Part shown: in pieces, positions 25,641 through 31,689 of the stretch
Layout of the letters: the number at the start of each line of letters is the position of its first letter
Position numbering within the stretch: position 1 is the first letter of the stretch
Assembly: GCA_035505095.1 (NCBI GenBank)
Contig: DATJRE010000397.1
Span: forward strand, 1-31,689
Source of the DNA: JOPF133 sp035505095
GTDB taxonomy: Bacteria; Acidobacteriota; Terriglobia; Bryobacterales; Bryobacteraceae
Direction of reading: 5' to 3'
Length of the DNA: 31,689 nt
The notes under the pieces: generated by a model
What the model saw: only the letters and a program-made list of their open reading frames with translations
The model's database searches: none
Told to the model about the DNA's origin: nothing
Translations under genes and position numbers: made by a program

Positions 25641-26068
25641 TGTTCCTCCCCCTCCGTCCAGTCCTGCTTCACCTCCTCCCCGAGCTCTTCCAGCAGGCGC
25701 TCGTCCTTCTCGGATTTATCGGTCAACCGATGATAATTGAAAGCGAGCTTCGTGGCCGGGCCGCGAAACGGCTTCATGACCGAGTCGACGATCTCACCGA
25801 GTTTACTCGGAGACGCGCCTTCCAGAGTGGTGGACTTTTTCATCTGCGCCATGGCCGCCTCGACATGGGGCGGCACGGGCTTTCCCGCCAGGCGGTATTG
25901 CTGGGCCGCGCGCACCGCAAGATCGTAAGCCAACTGCACCAGATCGGCGCTGCCGTTAGCTTCTTCGCAAACACCCTCAACTTCCGAAGCATCAGCCGTT
26001 GACGGATCACCGAACAAAGCGGCGAGCTGGGCATCGAGCGCCTCGTGTTTGTCCTTTTTTTTCTTCAT
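25637..26068 (-). CDS. Hypothetical protein, 143 residues, between sigma-like and ImmA/IrrE genes
   Basis: No family is recognised. The N-terminus is very basic (MKKKKDKHEALDAQL), followed by an acidic stretch (STADASEVEGVCEEANGS), a helical middle (LVQLAYDLAVRAAQQYRLAGKPVPPHVEAAMAQM), and an acidic C-terminus with two Trp/Glu-rich turns. ATGA overlap with the upstream sigma-like gene and GTGA overlap with the ImmA/IrrE gene make fixed stoichiometry likely. By position it could be an anti-sigma or adaptor protein cleaved by the peptidase, as in ImmA-ImmR type switches. That is inference only. Confidence 0.75.
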   Translation of the reverse strand: MKKKKDKHEALDAQLAALFGDPSTADASEVEGVCEEANGSADLVQLAYDLAVRAAQQYRLAGKPVPPHVEAAMAQMKKSTTLEGASPSKLGEIVDSVMKPFRGPATKLAFNYHRLTDKSEKDERLLEELGEEVKQDWTEGEEQ

Positions 26069-26793
26069 GTCTCACGCCCGCCCATGATGATGCCAAGCTT
26101 CCGGACGCTGGTGATCCGCAGGAGCATCTTTCTCCGGTTGCGAACCTCGCCTACCGTCACGTCCAGCAGCTCGGCCATCTGCTTATCCACCATACTCCCA
26201 TCCTTGAGCATCGCCGCAGCCTGGATAAAATCCCGCAACTCGGCCTCCTTTGCATGACCTCTGACGGCGTCGAACAGCTTATCGCGAAGTTGATGGGCGG
26301 CGGCCTGTTCATCGGGTCCCAGTTCGCGGCATATCGCGGTCGCCAGCGGAGTTTCGGAATCTATCGCAACCTTGCCGTCGCGGCGCACATGGTCGATGAA
26401 CCTCATCTCGACCATCCGGCACAGCAATCGCGTCAGTCCCGCCTCCGTGCCGTCCCACCCGCACCCGTTCGGAGAGGCGTAGAATTCCTCGATCACCTCG
26501 GAGACAAGATCCTTCGCGGAAGACGCGCCGCAATCGATCACCCGATCGCCGCTGCCGACAAGGCGGACTGCGGCCATATACAGCCGCCCCATCAGGATCG
26601 GCCAACCGATTGCCTCCGGGTTTCGAGCCGAAGTGCCCGCCACGATGTCTCTCAGCAACTTGAAAGTCACGCCTTCAATTGGAAGTCGAATGGATCTGAA
26701 TTTTTCGGCCGCCCGCGGCCGGAATATCTGGCTCAAACCGATTGGGAATTGAAGGCGAAAATAACCGCCAGTTCGATGAAAGGAGCATAGCAT
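26065..26793 (-). CDS. Sigma-70-like (ECF-type) regulatory protein
   Basis: The protein has the layout of a small sigma factor. A region-2-like helix bundle (DLVSEVIEEFYAS, then GLTRLLCRMVEMRFIDHVRRDGK with the usual Asp-x-x-Arg-Arg) is followed by a region-4-like helix-turn-helix (DKQMAELLDVTVGEVRNRRKMLLRI). Similarity is by pattern, so it could also be a sigma-like DNA-binding regulator without core-polymerase binding. The listed ATG at 26793 overlaps the start of the divergent Ubl-E2 gene and lacks a Shine-Dalgarno; TTG 26736 or GTG 26670 would free 57-121 bases for the divergent promoters and are plausible. It heads the operon with the 143-residue and ImmA/IrrE genes. Confidence 0.65.
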   Translation of the reverse strand: MLCSFHRTGGYFRLQFPIGLSQIFRPRAAEKFRSIRLPIEGVTFKLLRDIVAGTSARNPEAIGWPILMGRLYMAAVRLVGSGDRVIDCGASSAKDLVSEVIEEFYASPNGCGWDGTEAGLTRLLCRMVEMRFIDHVRRDGKVAIDSETPLATAICRELGPDEQAAAHQLRDKLFDAVRGHAKEAELRDFIQAAAMLKDGSMVDKQMAELLDVTVGEVRNRRKMLLRITSVRKLGIIMGGRET

Positions 26794-27601
26794 GACGGGG
26801 AATCAAGACGTTAGCGGGAATCCGGAGGGCAACAGCTGGGATGACTTGCAGGCGGCCGAAGCCCACCTCCGGCGGGCGGAGGCCGATCTAACCGCTGCGG
26901 AAGCGGTGGAACATACCGCCGAGCGCGAGCTTGAGGAGGCGGTCCGGGAGATCCAGGAGGCCGAGCACCATCACCGGGAGATTCACTTCACCCTCGACGG
27001 CGAGAAATACGAAACCTGTCTCCGCGAAGCGACTCCGAACCAGATCATCGTCGACTTCGGCAAACAGGACCCGGCCACGAATTATCTGGTCGAGATCCAG
27101 GGGACCCATAAGATCAGCTACCAGGGCAAAGGCAACGAAGAGATCAAGCTGCACGATTGTATGAGTTTTCAGATCATTTCGACGGGGCCGAAGCCGGTGT
27201 CGGCCTGCACCGGGGCAGCGGCGTTCGCGGAGGGGCTGCGGGCGCTCGGCTACGAACCGGCTACGCTGCAGGGCCTCCCCGATCATGTGGTCTTAAATTA
27301 TCTCGTCGAGATTGGCCGCTTCGTCGGCAAATCAGTTCGTCTGGGATTCATCGTGCCTCCGGATTTTCCCAATATCCCGCCAGGCGGCCCGCATGTTTCT
27401 CCGCATATCCAGCCCATTCATGCCGCAAACGACAAGCCGCATCCCATTGGCGGCGTCCATCAGACGCACTCGGCGGCGTTCCAGCGCAAGGCGGGTGGCG
27501 AGTGGCAGTATTGGTCCCGCCCGTTCGTCAAGTGGGGCGAAAGCAAGAAAACCGTGGCCGCCTACATGGGGCACATCTGGCGCCTCTGGGAAACCCAATG
27601 A
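26792..27601 (+). CDS. Ubiquitin-like (multiubiquitin-type) domain fused to an E2-like domain
   Basis: Three parts are seen in 269 residues. Residues ~16-60 are a coiled coil (AAEAHLRRAEADLTAAEAVE). Residues ~63-133 fit the beta-grasp multiubiquitin-type domain of bacterial ubiquitin-like operons (IHFTLDGEKYE, NYLVEIQGTHK, EEIKLHDCMSFQII). Residues ~140-269 fit the prokaryotic E2-type fold (VRLGFIVPPDFPNIPPGG, HVSPHIQ, EWQYWSRPF). The only cysteines are 76, 123 and 139, all before the E2 core, so the normal catalytic cysteine is missing. Candidate nucleophile positions are Ser203, Thr225 or Ser227. AGGAG six bases before ATG 26792 supports the start. The stop overlaps the next gene (ATGA). 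The Ubl has no free C-terminus, so conjugation would need cleavage or another mode. Confidence 0.8.
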   Translation: MTGNQDVSGNPEGNSWDDLQAAEAHLRRAEADLTAAEAVEHTAERELEEAVREIQEAEHHHREIHFTLDGEKYETCLREATPNQIIVDFGKQDPATNYLVEIQGTHKISYQGKGNEEIKLHDCMSFQIISTGPKPVSACTGAAAFAEGLRALGYEPATLQGLPDHVVLNYLVEIGRFVGKSVRLGFIVPPDFPNIPPGGPHVSPHIQPIHAANDKPHPIGGVHQTHSAAFQRKAGGEWQYWSRPFVKWGESKKTVAAYMGHIWRLWETQ

Positions 27602-29004
27602 GCAGGGCCGCGTATAGCGTGGCGATGACCGGGGCGATCGCGGACGCGGCCATCGCCCATCTCCTGCGAGCAGACGGCCAGGAGGATCTGTGCTTCGCGC
27701 TCTGGCGTCAAAGTAAAGGCCGGAGCCGGACGACGGCACTCATCCACCGGCTGATTCTGCCCGAGCCGGGCGACCGCAATGTCCACGGCAATGTCAGTTT
27801 CCAGCCTGGCTATTTCGAGCGGGCTCTTGCCGCGGCGGCGGCAGATGGCGCGGGTCTGGCCCTCATGCACAGCCACCCGCTCGGAAGCCGATGGCAAGGC
27901 ATGAGCCACGACGATGTTGCCACTGAGCAAAGCAGCGCCCCAGCCGCGTTCGGGGCCACCGGCGGTCCGTTCGTCGGGTTGACGGTCGCCGGCGACGGCG
28001 CCTGGAGCGGGCGCTTCTGGCAGCGCTCGGCGCCTCGCACATACTTCAGAAAGGACTGCGCGACGGTTCGCGTCGTTGGCGACAGCCTGAATGTGACCTA
28101 TATGGACAGGATCGCGCTCCCACCCCTCGCCAACGGCACGCAGGTCCGTACCGTATCCGCATGGGGAGAAGACGCACATCGCAACCTCGTGCGCCTTCGG
28201 ATTGGGGTCATGGGTGCTGGCAGTGTGGGCGGCCTTGTCGCCGAAGCCCTGGTGCGAACCGGGTTCGAGGACGTGATGCTGATCGATTTTGATTTCGTCG
28301 AGAAGCAAAATCTGGACAGGCTCGTCTATGCGACTCGCAACGACATCGGCGCTCTCAAAGTGGAGGCGCTCGCGAAGCACCTGATCGCGAACGCCACCGC
28401 AGACCCATTCCGGGTCGAACCTATTGTCGGGGCGGTGTATGAGGAAGACGCGTTTCGCGCCGCATTGGATTGCGATGTTCTCTTCGCCTGCGTGGACCGG
28501 CCGTGGGGCCGGTATATTCTGAACCTGATCGCTTACGCCCACCTCATTCCCGTCATCGACGGCGGTATTTCCGTCCGGACCAACCGCCTTGGAAAGTTGG
28601 CCGCCGCGGATTGGCGGGCGCATACCGCGACCGTCGGGCGTCCATGCTTACAGTGTCTGGGTCAGTATGATCCTGGTCTGGTCCAGACCGAGCGGGAAGG
28701 GCTTCTTGATGACCCCACTTATATAGCCGGCTTACCGAAGGACCACCCGCTCAAGACTCGCGAGAACGTCTTCGCATTTTCCATGTCCTGCGCCAGCATG
28801 GAAATGCTTCAGATGCTGGCCCTCGTCTTGGCGCCGCTCAATCAGCCGAACCCAGGGGCGCAGCTCTATCACTTCGTCGGCAATATCACCGAGGAACCCA
28901 CGTTCGGGACCTGCCATTCGGAATGCCAATTCCCTTCGATCGTTGCGTTGGGCGACGATTGCGGCATTCAGGCCACGGGCGCTCGCCAGTCCGCGCTGGT
29001 ATAA
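27598..29004 (+). CDS. JAMM-type deconjugating peptidase fused to a ThiF/E1-like adenylation domain
   Basis: The 468-residue protein joins two enzymes. Residues 1-~165 are a JAB/JAMM metallopeptidase with all active-site residues: Glu29, His91 and His93 in MHSHPLG, Ser103 and Asp106. Residues ~195-468 are a ThiF/E1-type adenylating domain: GxGxxG at 206-211 (MGAGSVGG), Arg/Asn of KQNLDRLVYATRNDIG, Asp300 in CVDRPWGRYILN, and a zinc site from Cys350-x2-Cys353 with Cys439-x3-Cys443. The crossover loop that holds the catalytic cysteine in canonical E1s (about residues 370-396, DDPTYIAGLP to TRENVFAFS) has none; the nearest are zinc-site cysteines and Cys398 in the next helix. It starts at ATG 27598, overlapping the Ubl-E2 stop. 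E1, E2, Ubl and peptidase thus sit in just two proteins. Confidence 0.88.
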   Translation: MSRAAYSVAMTGAIADAAIAHLLRADGQEDLCFALWRQSKGRSRTTALIHRLILPEPGDRNVHGNVSFQPGYFERALAAAAADGAGLALMHSHPLGSRWQGMSHDDVATEQSSAPAAFGATGGPFVGLTVAGDGAWSGRFWQRSAPRTYFRKDCATVRVVGDSLNVTYMDRIALPPLANGTQVRTVSAWGEDAHRNLVRLRIGVMGAGSVGGLVAEALVRTGFEDVMLIDFDFVEKQNLDRLVYATRNDIGALKVEALAKHLIANATADPFRVEPIVGAVYEEDAFRAALDCDVLFACVDRPWGRYILNLIAYAHLIPVIDGGISVRTNRLGKLAAADWRAHTATVGRPCLQCLGQYDPGLVQTEREGLLDDPTYIAGLPKDHPLKTRENVFAFSMSCASMEMLQMLALVLAPLNQPNPGAQLYHFVGNITEEPTFGTCHSECQFPSIVALGDDCGIQATGARQSALV

Positions 29005-29014
29005 TTCGGACCAT

Positions 29015-29290
29015 ATGGCCTCTCCAGGCGTTTACCTTTTCACGCGCAAGGGCCGCCGGGCTTACGTCGGGCGCGGTGACCGCGACGTAGTTTCAAGGAT
29101 GAGACGTTCGTACAGGCAGGGCGATTACGATCTGACGGTCACCCTATACGAAACTAGCTCAGCACGGCAGGCCTACCTGCTTGAGTGCCGCCTGTTCCAC
29201 CGCCACCGTCCCTGCGACAACGACATCCATCCGGCCGTACCCGCAGGAACAAACTGGCGCTGCCCGGTGAAGGACTGTCCCTGGTCTTGA
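29015..29290 (+). CDS. Small GIY-YIG nuclease-like protein
   Basis: The 91-residue product carries GIY-YIG landmarks: GVYLF at residues 5-9, YVG at 17-19, an Arg-rich helix (RMRRSYRQ) offering the catalytic Arg, and Glu57 in AYLLECRLFHRHRP, the metal-binding position. The C-terminus has a Cys pair (WRCPVKDCPW) that might bind metal. It is short but complete for a stand-alone GIY-YIG domain. It lies 10 bases behind the E1 gene and is probably the last gene of the Ubl operon. It could cut nucleic acid as the effector or work on invading DNA, but this is inferred from position. The open frame extends back to 28943 inside the E1 gene; ATG 29015 is chosen. Confidence 0.75.
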   Translation: MASPGVYLFTRKGRRAYVGRGDRDVVSRMRRSYRQGDYDLTVTLYETSSARQAYLLECRLFHRHRPCDNDIHPAVPAGTNWRCPVKDCPWS

Positions 29291-29330
29291 CCTCGATTTT
29301 ACGCACCCGAGCGGACCTTCCCGGCTACTC

Positions 29331-29500
29331 TGTAACCGTTTTTCACAAAGGCACCGCTTGCCGTAGCATTTTTCATGGAGTATCATTGTTTTTCACGGAT
29401 GCCTTTATCCTGAAGGCATAATTCACGAGCACAAGCGGGTTTTCGGCAACGATGGCAGACCAGCATCATTTTTCAGGGCCGGTAACTGTTTTTCACGAAC
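29331..29500. repeat. Phased array of TTTTTCA motifs before and inside the start of the Fic gene
   Basis: GTTTTTCAC occurs exactly at 29338, 29388 and 29488, with a decayed copy (GGTTTTCGG) at 29438, every 50 bases. A second series, ATTTTTCA followed by T or G, stands at 29368 and 29468, with a decayed copy (ATAATTCAC) at 29418, also every 50 bases. The motifs therefore alternate at 30- and 20-base steps, close to whole turns of the helix. The last two motifs fall within the first codons of the annotated Fic frame. The array looks like a multi-site protein-binding region (operator) or a worn tandem repeat. No other gene is seen in 29291-29451. Confidence 0.7.
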
Positions 29501-30993
29501 GTGCTGTGCCCGAGCGGGCAACGCCAGCTGGTTACTCCGCCCTTATCGACGCCTACAGTCTGCGGGTACCACTGCCACGAACGCTCTCCGCCACCGGCGA
29601 GCACCATCGCATCCGGAATGAAGCGGGGTGGCGGGTCCTGACCCCACGTCACGCCCCGTCGCCTGACTTGGAGGGCCATCTTACCTTCGCCTTGAAATAC
29701 GAAGGAGTGGATCTCGCGGTCCTGCGGCGCCTATTCGCCGCCGTCGAAAAGGCCGAGATCGAGGCCATCGTGCGCGCAAAACCGACCGGAAGCTATTCTC
29801 GCCGAATCTGGTTTCTTTACGAATGGCTCCTGGGAACCAGGCTCGATCTTCCAGACGCCGATAAGGGGACCTACGACCCGGTCATCGATCCAGAGCAACA
29901 ATGGGCTATACCGGGGGAAAATTCCCCCCGTCATCGCGTCCGCAACAACATGCCGGGCACACCGGAGTTCTGCCCGTTGGTTTTCCGGACCCCTGCGCTC
30001 AACGAGTTCGCGGCAATGGATCTCATCCAACGAGCGCAAGAGGTTGTGGCTAACGTGCCGAATGATATTCTCGCGCGGACCGCAGCCTTTCTGTTGCTGA
30101 AGGATTCCAGATCGAGCTACGCCATCGAAGGAGAGCGCCCTCCACAAGACCGTATCCAGCGTTGGGGGCGCGCGATCGGCGAGGCAGGAAAACGGTCGAT
30201 CGATTTGGACGAACTTCTGCGGTTGCAGGCGATCGTCATCGGCGACGCGCGGTTCGTGCGGCTGGGCCTTCGGCAAGAGGGCGGATTCGTCGGCGAACAT
30301 GATCGGGACACCCGCCTTCCGATTCCGGACCACATCAGCGCCCGTCCAGACGATCTGATGTCATTGATCAACGGCATGGTCGATTTTGATCGAGGGCCGG
30401 CGCTGCGCTTGGACCCGGTAATCGCTGCCGCCGTCCTGTCCTTCGGTTTCGTTTACGTCCATCCGTTTATAGATGGAAATGGGCGTATCCATCGGTACCT
30501 TATCCATCACGTACTCGCTCGACGCGGCTTCAATCCAGCCGGTGTCGTGTTTCCTGTCTCGGCCGCCATACTGGCGCGAATCGATGAGTACCGCGCCGCG
30601 TTGGAGGGCTACTCCCGGCGTCTTCTGCCAGTCATCGACTGGGAGTCAACAGCGGACGGCAACGTCAAGGCCCTGAACGAGACGGCCGATTTTTATCGCT
30701 TTTTCGACGCTACGCCTCACGCCGAGTTCCTCTATAGATGTGTTAAGCAGACGATCGAAGAGGACTTGCCGCGCGAGACGGAATTCCTGGAGAGGTACGA
30801 TCAGTTCCGCGCGCGCATTGAGGCGATTGTTGATATGCCCGATCGCACAATCGATCTCTTATTCCGTTTCCTTCATCAGAATGCTGGACGCCTCTCAAAG
30901 CGCGCGCGAGAGCAGGAATTTTCAAAGATGACCGAGGCGGAAGTGTCCGCCGCCGAAGCAGCCTATCTTTCGTCCTTTCCAACAACATCGTGA
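29452..30993 (+). CDS. Fic-domain protein with internal inhibitory motif (predicted AMPylase)
   Basis: The 513-residue protein has the complete Fic motif HPFIDGNGRIHR starting at His337, the catalytic His that moves AMP (or another nucleotide part) from a nucleotide onto a target hydroxyl. The self-inhibiting helix motif S-x-x-x-E-G is present as S222-Y-A-I-E226-G227, well before the Fic core, so it belongs to the autoinhibited class and need not have a separate antitoxin. The N-terminal ~200 residues (YSRRIWFLYEWLLGTRL and others) are typical of large Fic/DOC proteins, and a helical C-terminal domain follows. The exact start is uncertain: the first ~20 residues overlap the motif array. It follows the Ubl operon at 161 bases and is probably a separate unit. 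Confidence 0.9.
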   Translation: MADQHHFSGPVTVFHERAVPERATPAGYSALIDAYSLRVPLPRTLSATGEHHRIRNEAGWRVLTPRHAPSPDLEGHLTFALKYEGVDLAVLRRLFAAVEKAEIEAIVRAKPTGSYSRRIWFLYEWLLGTRLDLPDADKGTYDPVIDPEQQWAIPGENSPRHRVRNNMPGTPEFCPLVFRTPALNEFAAMDLIQRAQEVVANVPNDILARTAAFLLLKDSRSSYAIEGERPPQDRIQRWGRAIGEAGKRSIDLDELLRLQAIVIGDARFVRLGLRQEGGFVGEHDRDTRLPIPDHISARPDDLMSLINGMVDFDRGPALRLDPVIAAAVLSFGFVYVHPFIDGNGRIHRYLIHHVLARRGFNPAGVVFPVSAAILARIDEYRAALEGYSRRLLPVIDWESTADGNVKALNETADFYRFFDATPHAEFLYRCVKQTIEEDLPRETEFLERYDQFRARIEAIVDMPDRTIDLLFRFLHQNAGRLSKRAREQEFSKMTEAEVSAAEAAYLSSFPTTS

Positions 30994-31152
30994 ACCGAAG
31001 AACCATTCACGATCAAAGCGGGAATCACCGCGACCTTCGACCAGGATCGCTTTGATGTAACGCGCCGCGATATTCCCCGCATGAGGGATTTCAAATCGCT
31101 CCGCTACGGTCCCCTTGCGCATCCGCCTGTCTTGCTATCCTGAAAGGCACGT

Positions 31153-31220
31153 ATGGCGGTATTCATTGCCTACGATCCGAACGCACACGGAATTCTGCAT
31201 ATGCGTGACTGGAGCGCACG
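31153..31220 (+). pseudogene. Possible 5' gene fragment cut by the IS21-type element
   Basis: ATG 31153, preceded by GAAAGG at a normal distance, opens a short reading frame starting MAVFIAYDPNAHGILHMRDW that runs into the IS end repeats and stops at about 31287. The first ~22 residues read like a protein start, the rest like IS end sequence. The exact insertion point cannot be set from one end. It could also be chance. Confidence 0.3.
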
Positions 31221-31228
31221 CCTCCTCG

Positions 31229-31276
31229 GGGGTCACCCAAAACCGGCCAGTCGGGGTCACCTCAAAACCGGCCAGT
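31229..31276. repeat. Direct repeats at the left end of an IS21-family element
   Basis: Two near-identical 23-24-base units (GGGGTCACC followed by CAAAACCGGCCAGT; the second has one extra T) lie at 31229-31251 and 31253-31276. IS21-type elements carry such tandem transposase-binding repeats inside their ends. Related cores (CAAAACCGGCCAGT near 31505-31518 and AGACCGGCCAGT near 31555-31566) recur inside the istA frame. Confidence 0.7.
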
Positions 31277-31331
31277 TGAAACCGTGATCTAGGACATTGA
31301 TCGGGACGCGAGGAGGCTATCCTCCGTCCTC

Positions 31332-31689
31332 GTGAGCAATGTCTTGAGCGAGGAACAGAAAACAGCAAGTCATAGCCTTAGGGCGATTGGGATGGTCGCT
31401 GCGACGGATTCAGCGGGAAACCGGCGTCCGCCGAGAAACCATCTCTGCTTATTTGAAAGAGACCGGGGTCGCACTGCGACCACCCCGCGGTCGCCGCATT
31501 CGGGCAAAACCGGCCAGTCAGGTCGGTGAGGTGTCCCCCGACTCCGAACCGGCAAGACCGGCCAGTCGGTGCGAAGAGGTAACCCCCGACTCTGGCGGGG
31601 AATCGACCGGCGAAGCACCGGAGAGTACAGAATCGAAGTCCGGCCGTAGCCCTTCGGCCAGCGCCTGCGAACCTTATGTGGAAACCATT
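31332..31689 (+). pseudogene. istA: IS21-family transposase IstA, 5' part, frameshifted and cut by the window end
   Basis: GTG 31332 opens SNVLSEEQK, the usual IstA opening. The reading then needs to shift by one base at the AAAA run at 31359-31362. In the shifted frame, from CAG 31363 to the window end with no stop, it continues QQVIALGRLGWSLRRIQ and RETGVRRETISAYLKE, the N-terminal helix-turn-helix of IstA, followed by a Pro/Ser/Glu-rich linker. One surplus A explains the break. It may be a dead copy, a programmed slip, or a sequence error. The catalytic DDE part and istB lie beyond the window. Confidence 0.7.

Larger units (their letters stand above)
31229..31689 (+). mobile_element. Left portion of an IS21-family insertion sequence (partial)
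   Basis: End repeats at 31229-31276 followed by an IstA start region form the left end of an IS21-type element that continues past the window. The outermost terminal base is not certain and could lie a few bases left of 31229; no target-site duplication can be checked with one end only. Its presence marks this region as accessory. Confidence 0.65.

Noticed and set aside
29000..29005. TATAAT as a promoter for the GIY-YIG gene
   Set aside because: It overlaps the E1 stop codon (TATAA) 10 bases before the next ATG with no -35; too close and probably chance within an operon.
29331..29500. CRISPR-like array
   Set aside because: The repeated unit is only ~9 bases with alternating 20/30-base steps, not 25-40-base repeats with similar-length spacers, and no cas genes are near.
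31012..31056. Inverted repeat ATCAAAGCG / CGCTTTGAT as terminator of the Fic gene
   Set aside because: The 9-base arms are perfect but the loop is 27 bases and no T-run follows; could be a binding site but is not supported as a terminator.
30922..31122. 66-residue minus-strand frame after the Fic gene
   Set aside because: Half of it is antisense to the Fic 3' end, and no ribosome-binding site or family pattern is seen.

Overview
The window reads as a GC-rich chromosomal segment of a soil bacterium, most likely an acidobacterium related to Bryobacter/Solibacter. This is an inference from gene style: a BlaI/M56 pair fused to VWFA-type and GWxTD-type domains, a giant beta-propeller hybrid histidine kinase, a YXWGXW protein, and a form I carbon monoxide dehydrogenase (CODH) operon. 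No rRNA, tRNA or CRISPR array was found.

Left part (1-16 kb), mostly housekeeping and regulatory genes. A GNAT acetyltransferase and an SDR oxidoreductase form a minus-strand pair. greA and a CDP-alcohol phosphatidyltransferase form a plus-strand pair. They are followed by a VOC/PhnB-like protein, a BlaI-type repressor with a clear palindromic operator in its promoter, the translationally coupled M56 fusion protein, a 1352-residue propeller sensor kinase with two receiver domains, a zinc-ribbon membrane protein, a 66-residue hypothetical protein, a PilZ-like protein, an aldo/keto reductase and a YXWGXW lipoprotein with 66-bp internal repeats.

Middle part (14.7-24.0 kb), aerobic CO oxidation. 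A MocA-XdhC fusion and an XdhC protein lie beside the colinear operon coxM-coxS-coxL-coxG-coxD-coxE-coxF. CoxL carries the form I signature AYRCSFR. M, S and L make the FAD, 2[2Fe-2S] and Mo/Cu subunits of CODH. CoxG, D, E and F and the XdhC/MocA proteins are expected to insert or mature the cofactor and anchor the enzyme. CoxF ends in an unusual metal-binding YHS-type domain.

Right part (24.1-31.7 kb), an accessory, defence-like island. It starts with an apparently frameshifted ankyrin-repeat gene. Then come two divergent operons that share one promoter region. The leftward operon encodes a sigma-like protein, a 143-residue unknown protein and an ImmA/IrrE metallopeptidase, with ATGA/GTGA overlaps. 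The rightward operon encodes a ubiquitin-like/E2 fusion, a JAMM-peptidase/E1 fusion and a small GIY-YIG protein. This is a compact prokaryotic ubiquitin-like conjugation system. Neither the E2-like domain nor the expected E1 crossover loop contains a cysteine, so chemistry would have to be non-cysteine or absent. A self-inhibited Fic protein follows, preceded by a striking phased array of TTTTTCA motifs on a 50-bp period. The window ends in the left end of an IS21-family element that has probably interrupted another gene and whose istA start region has a +1 frameshift.
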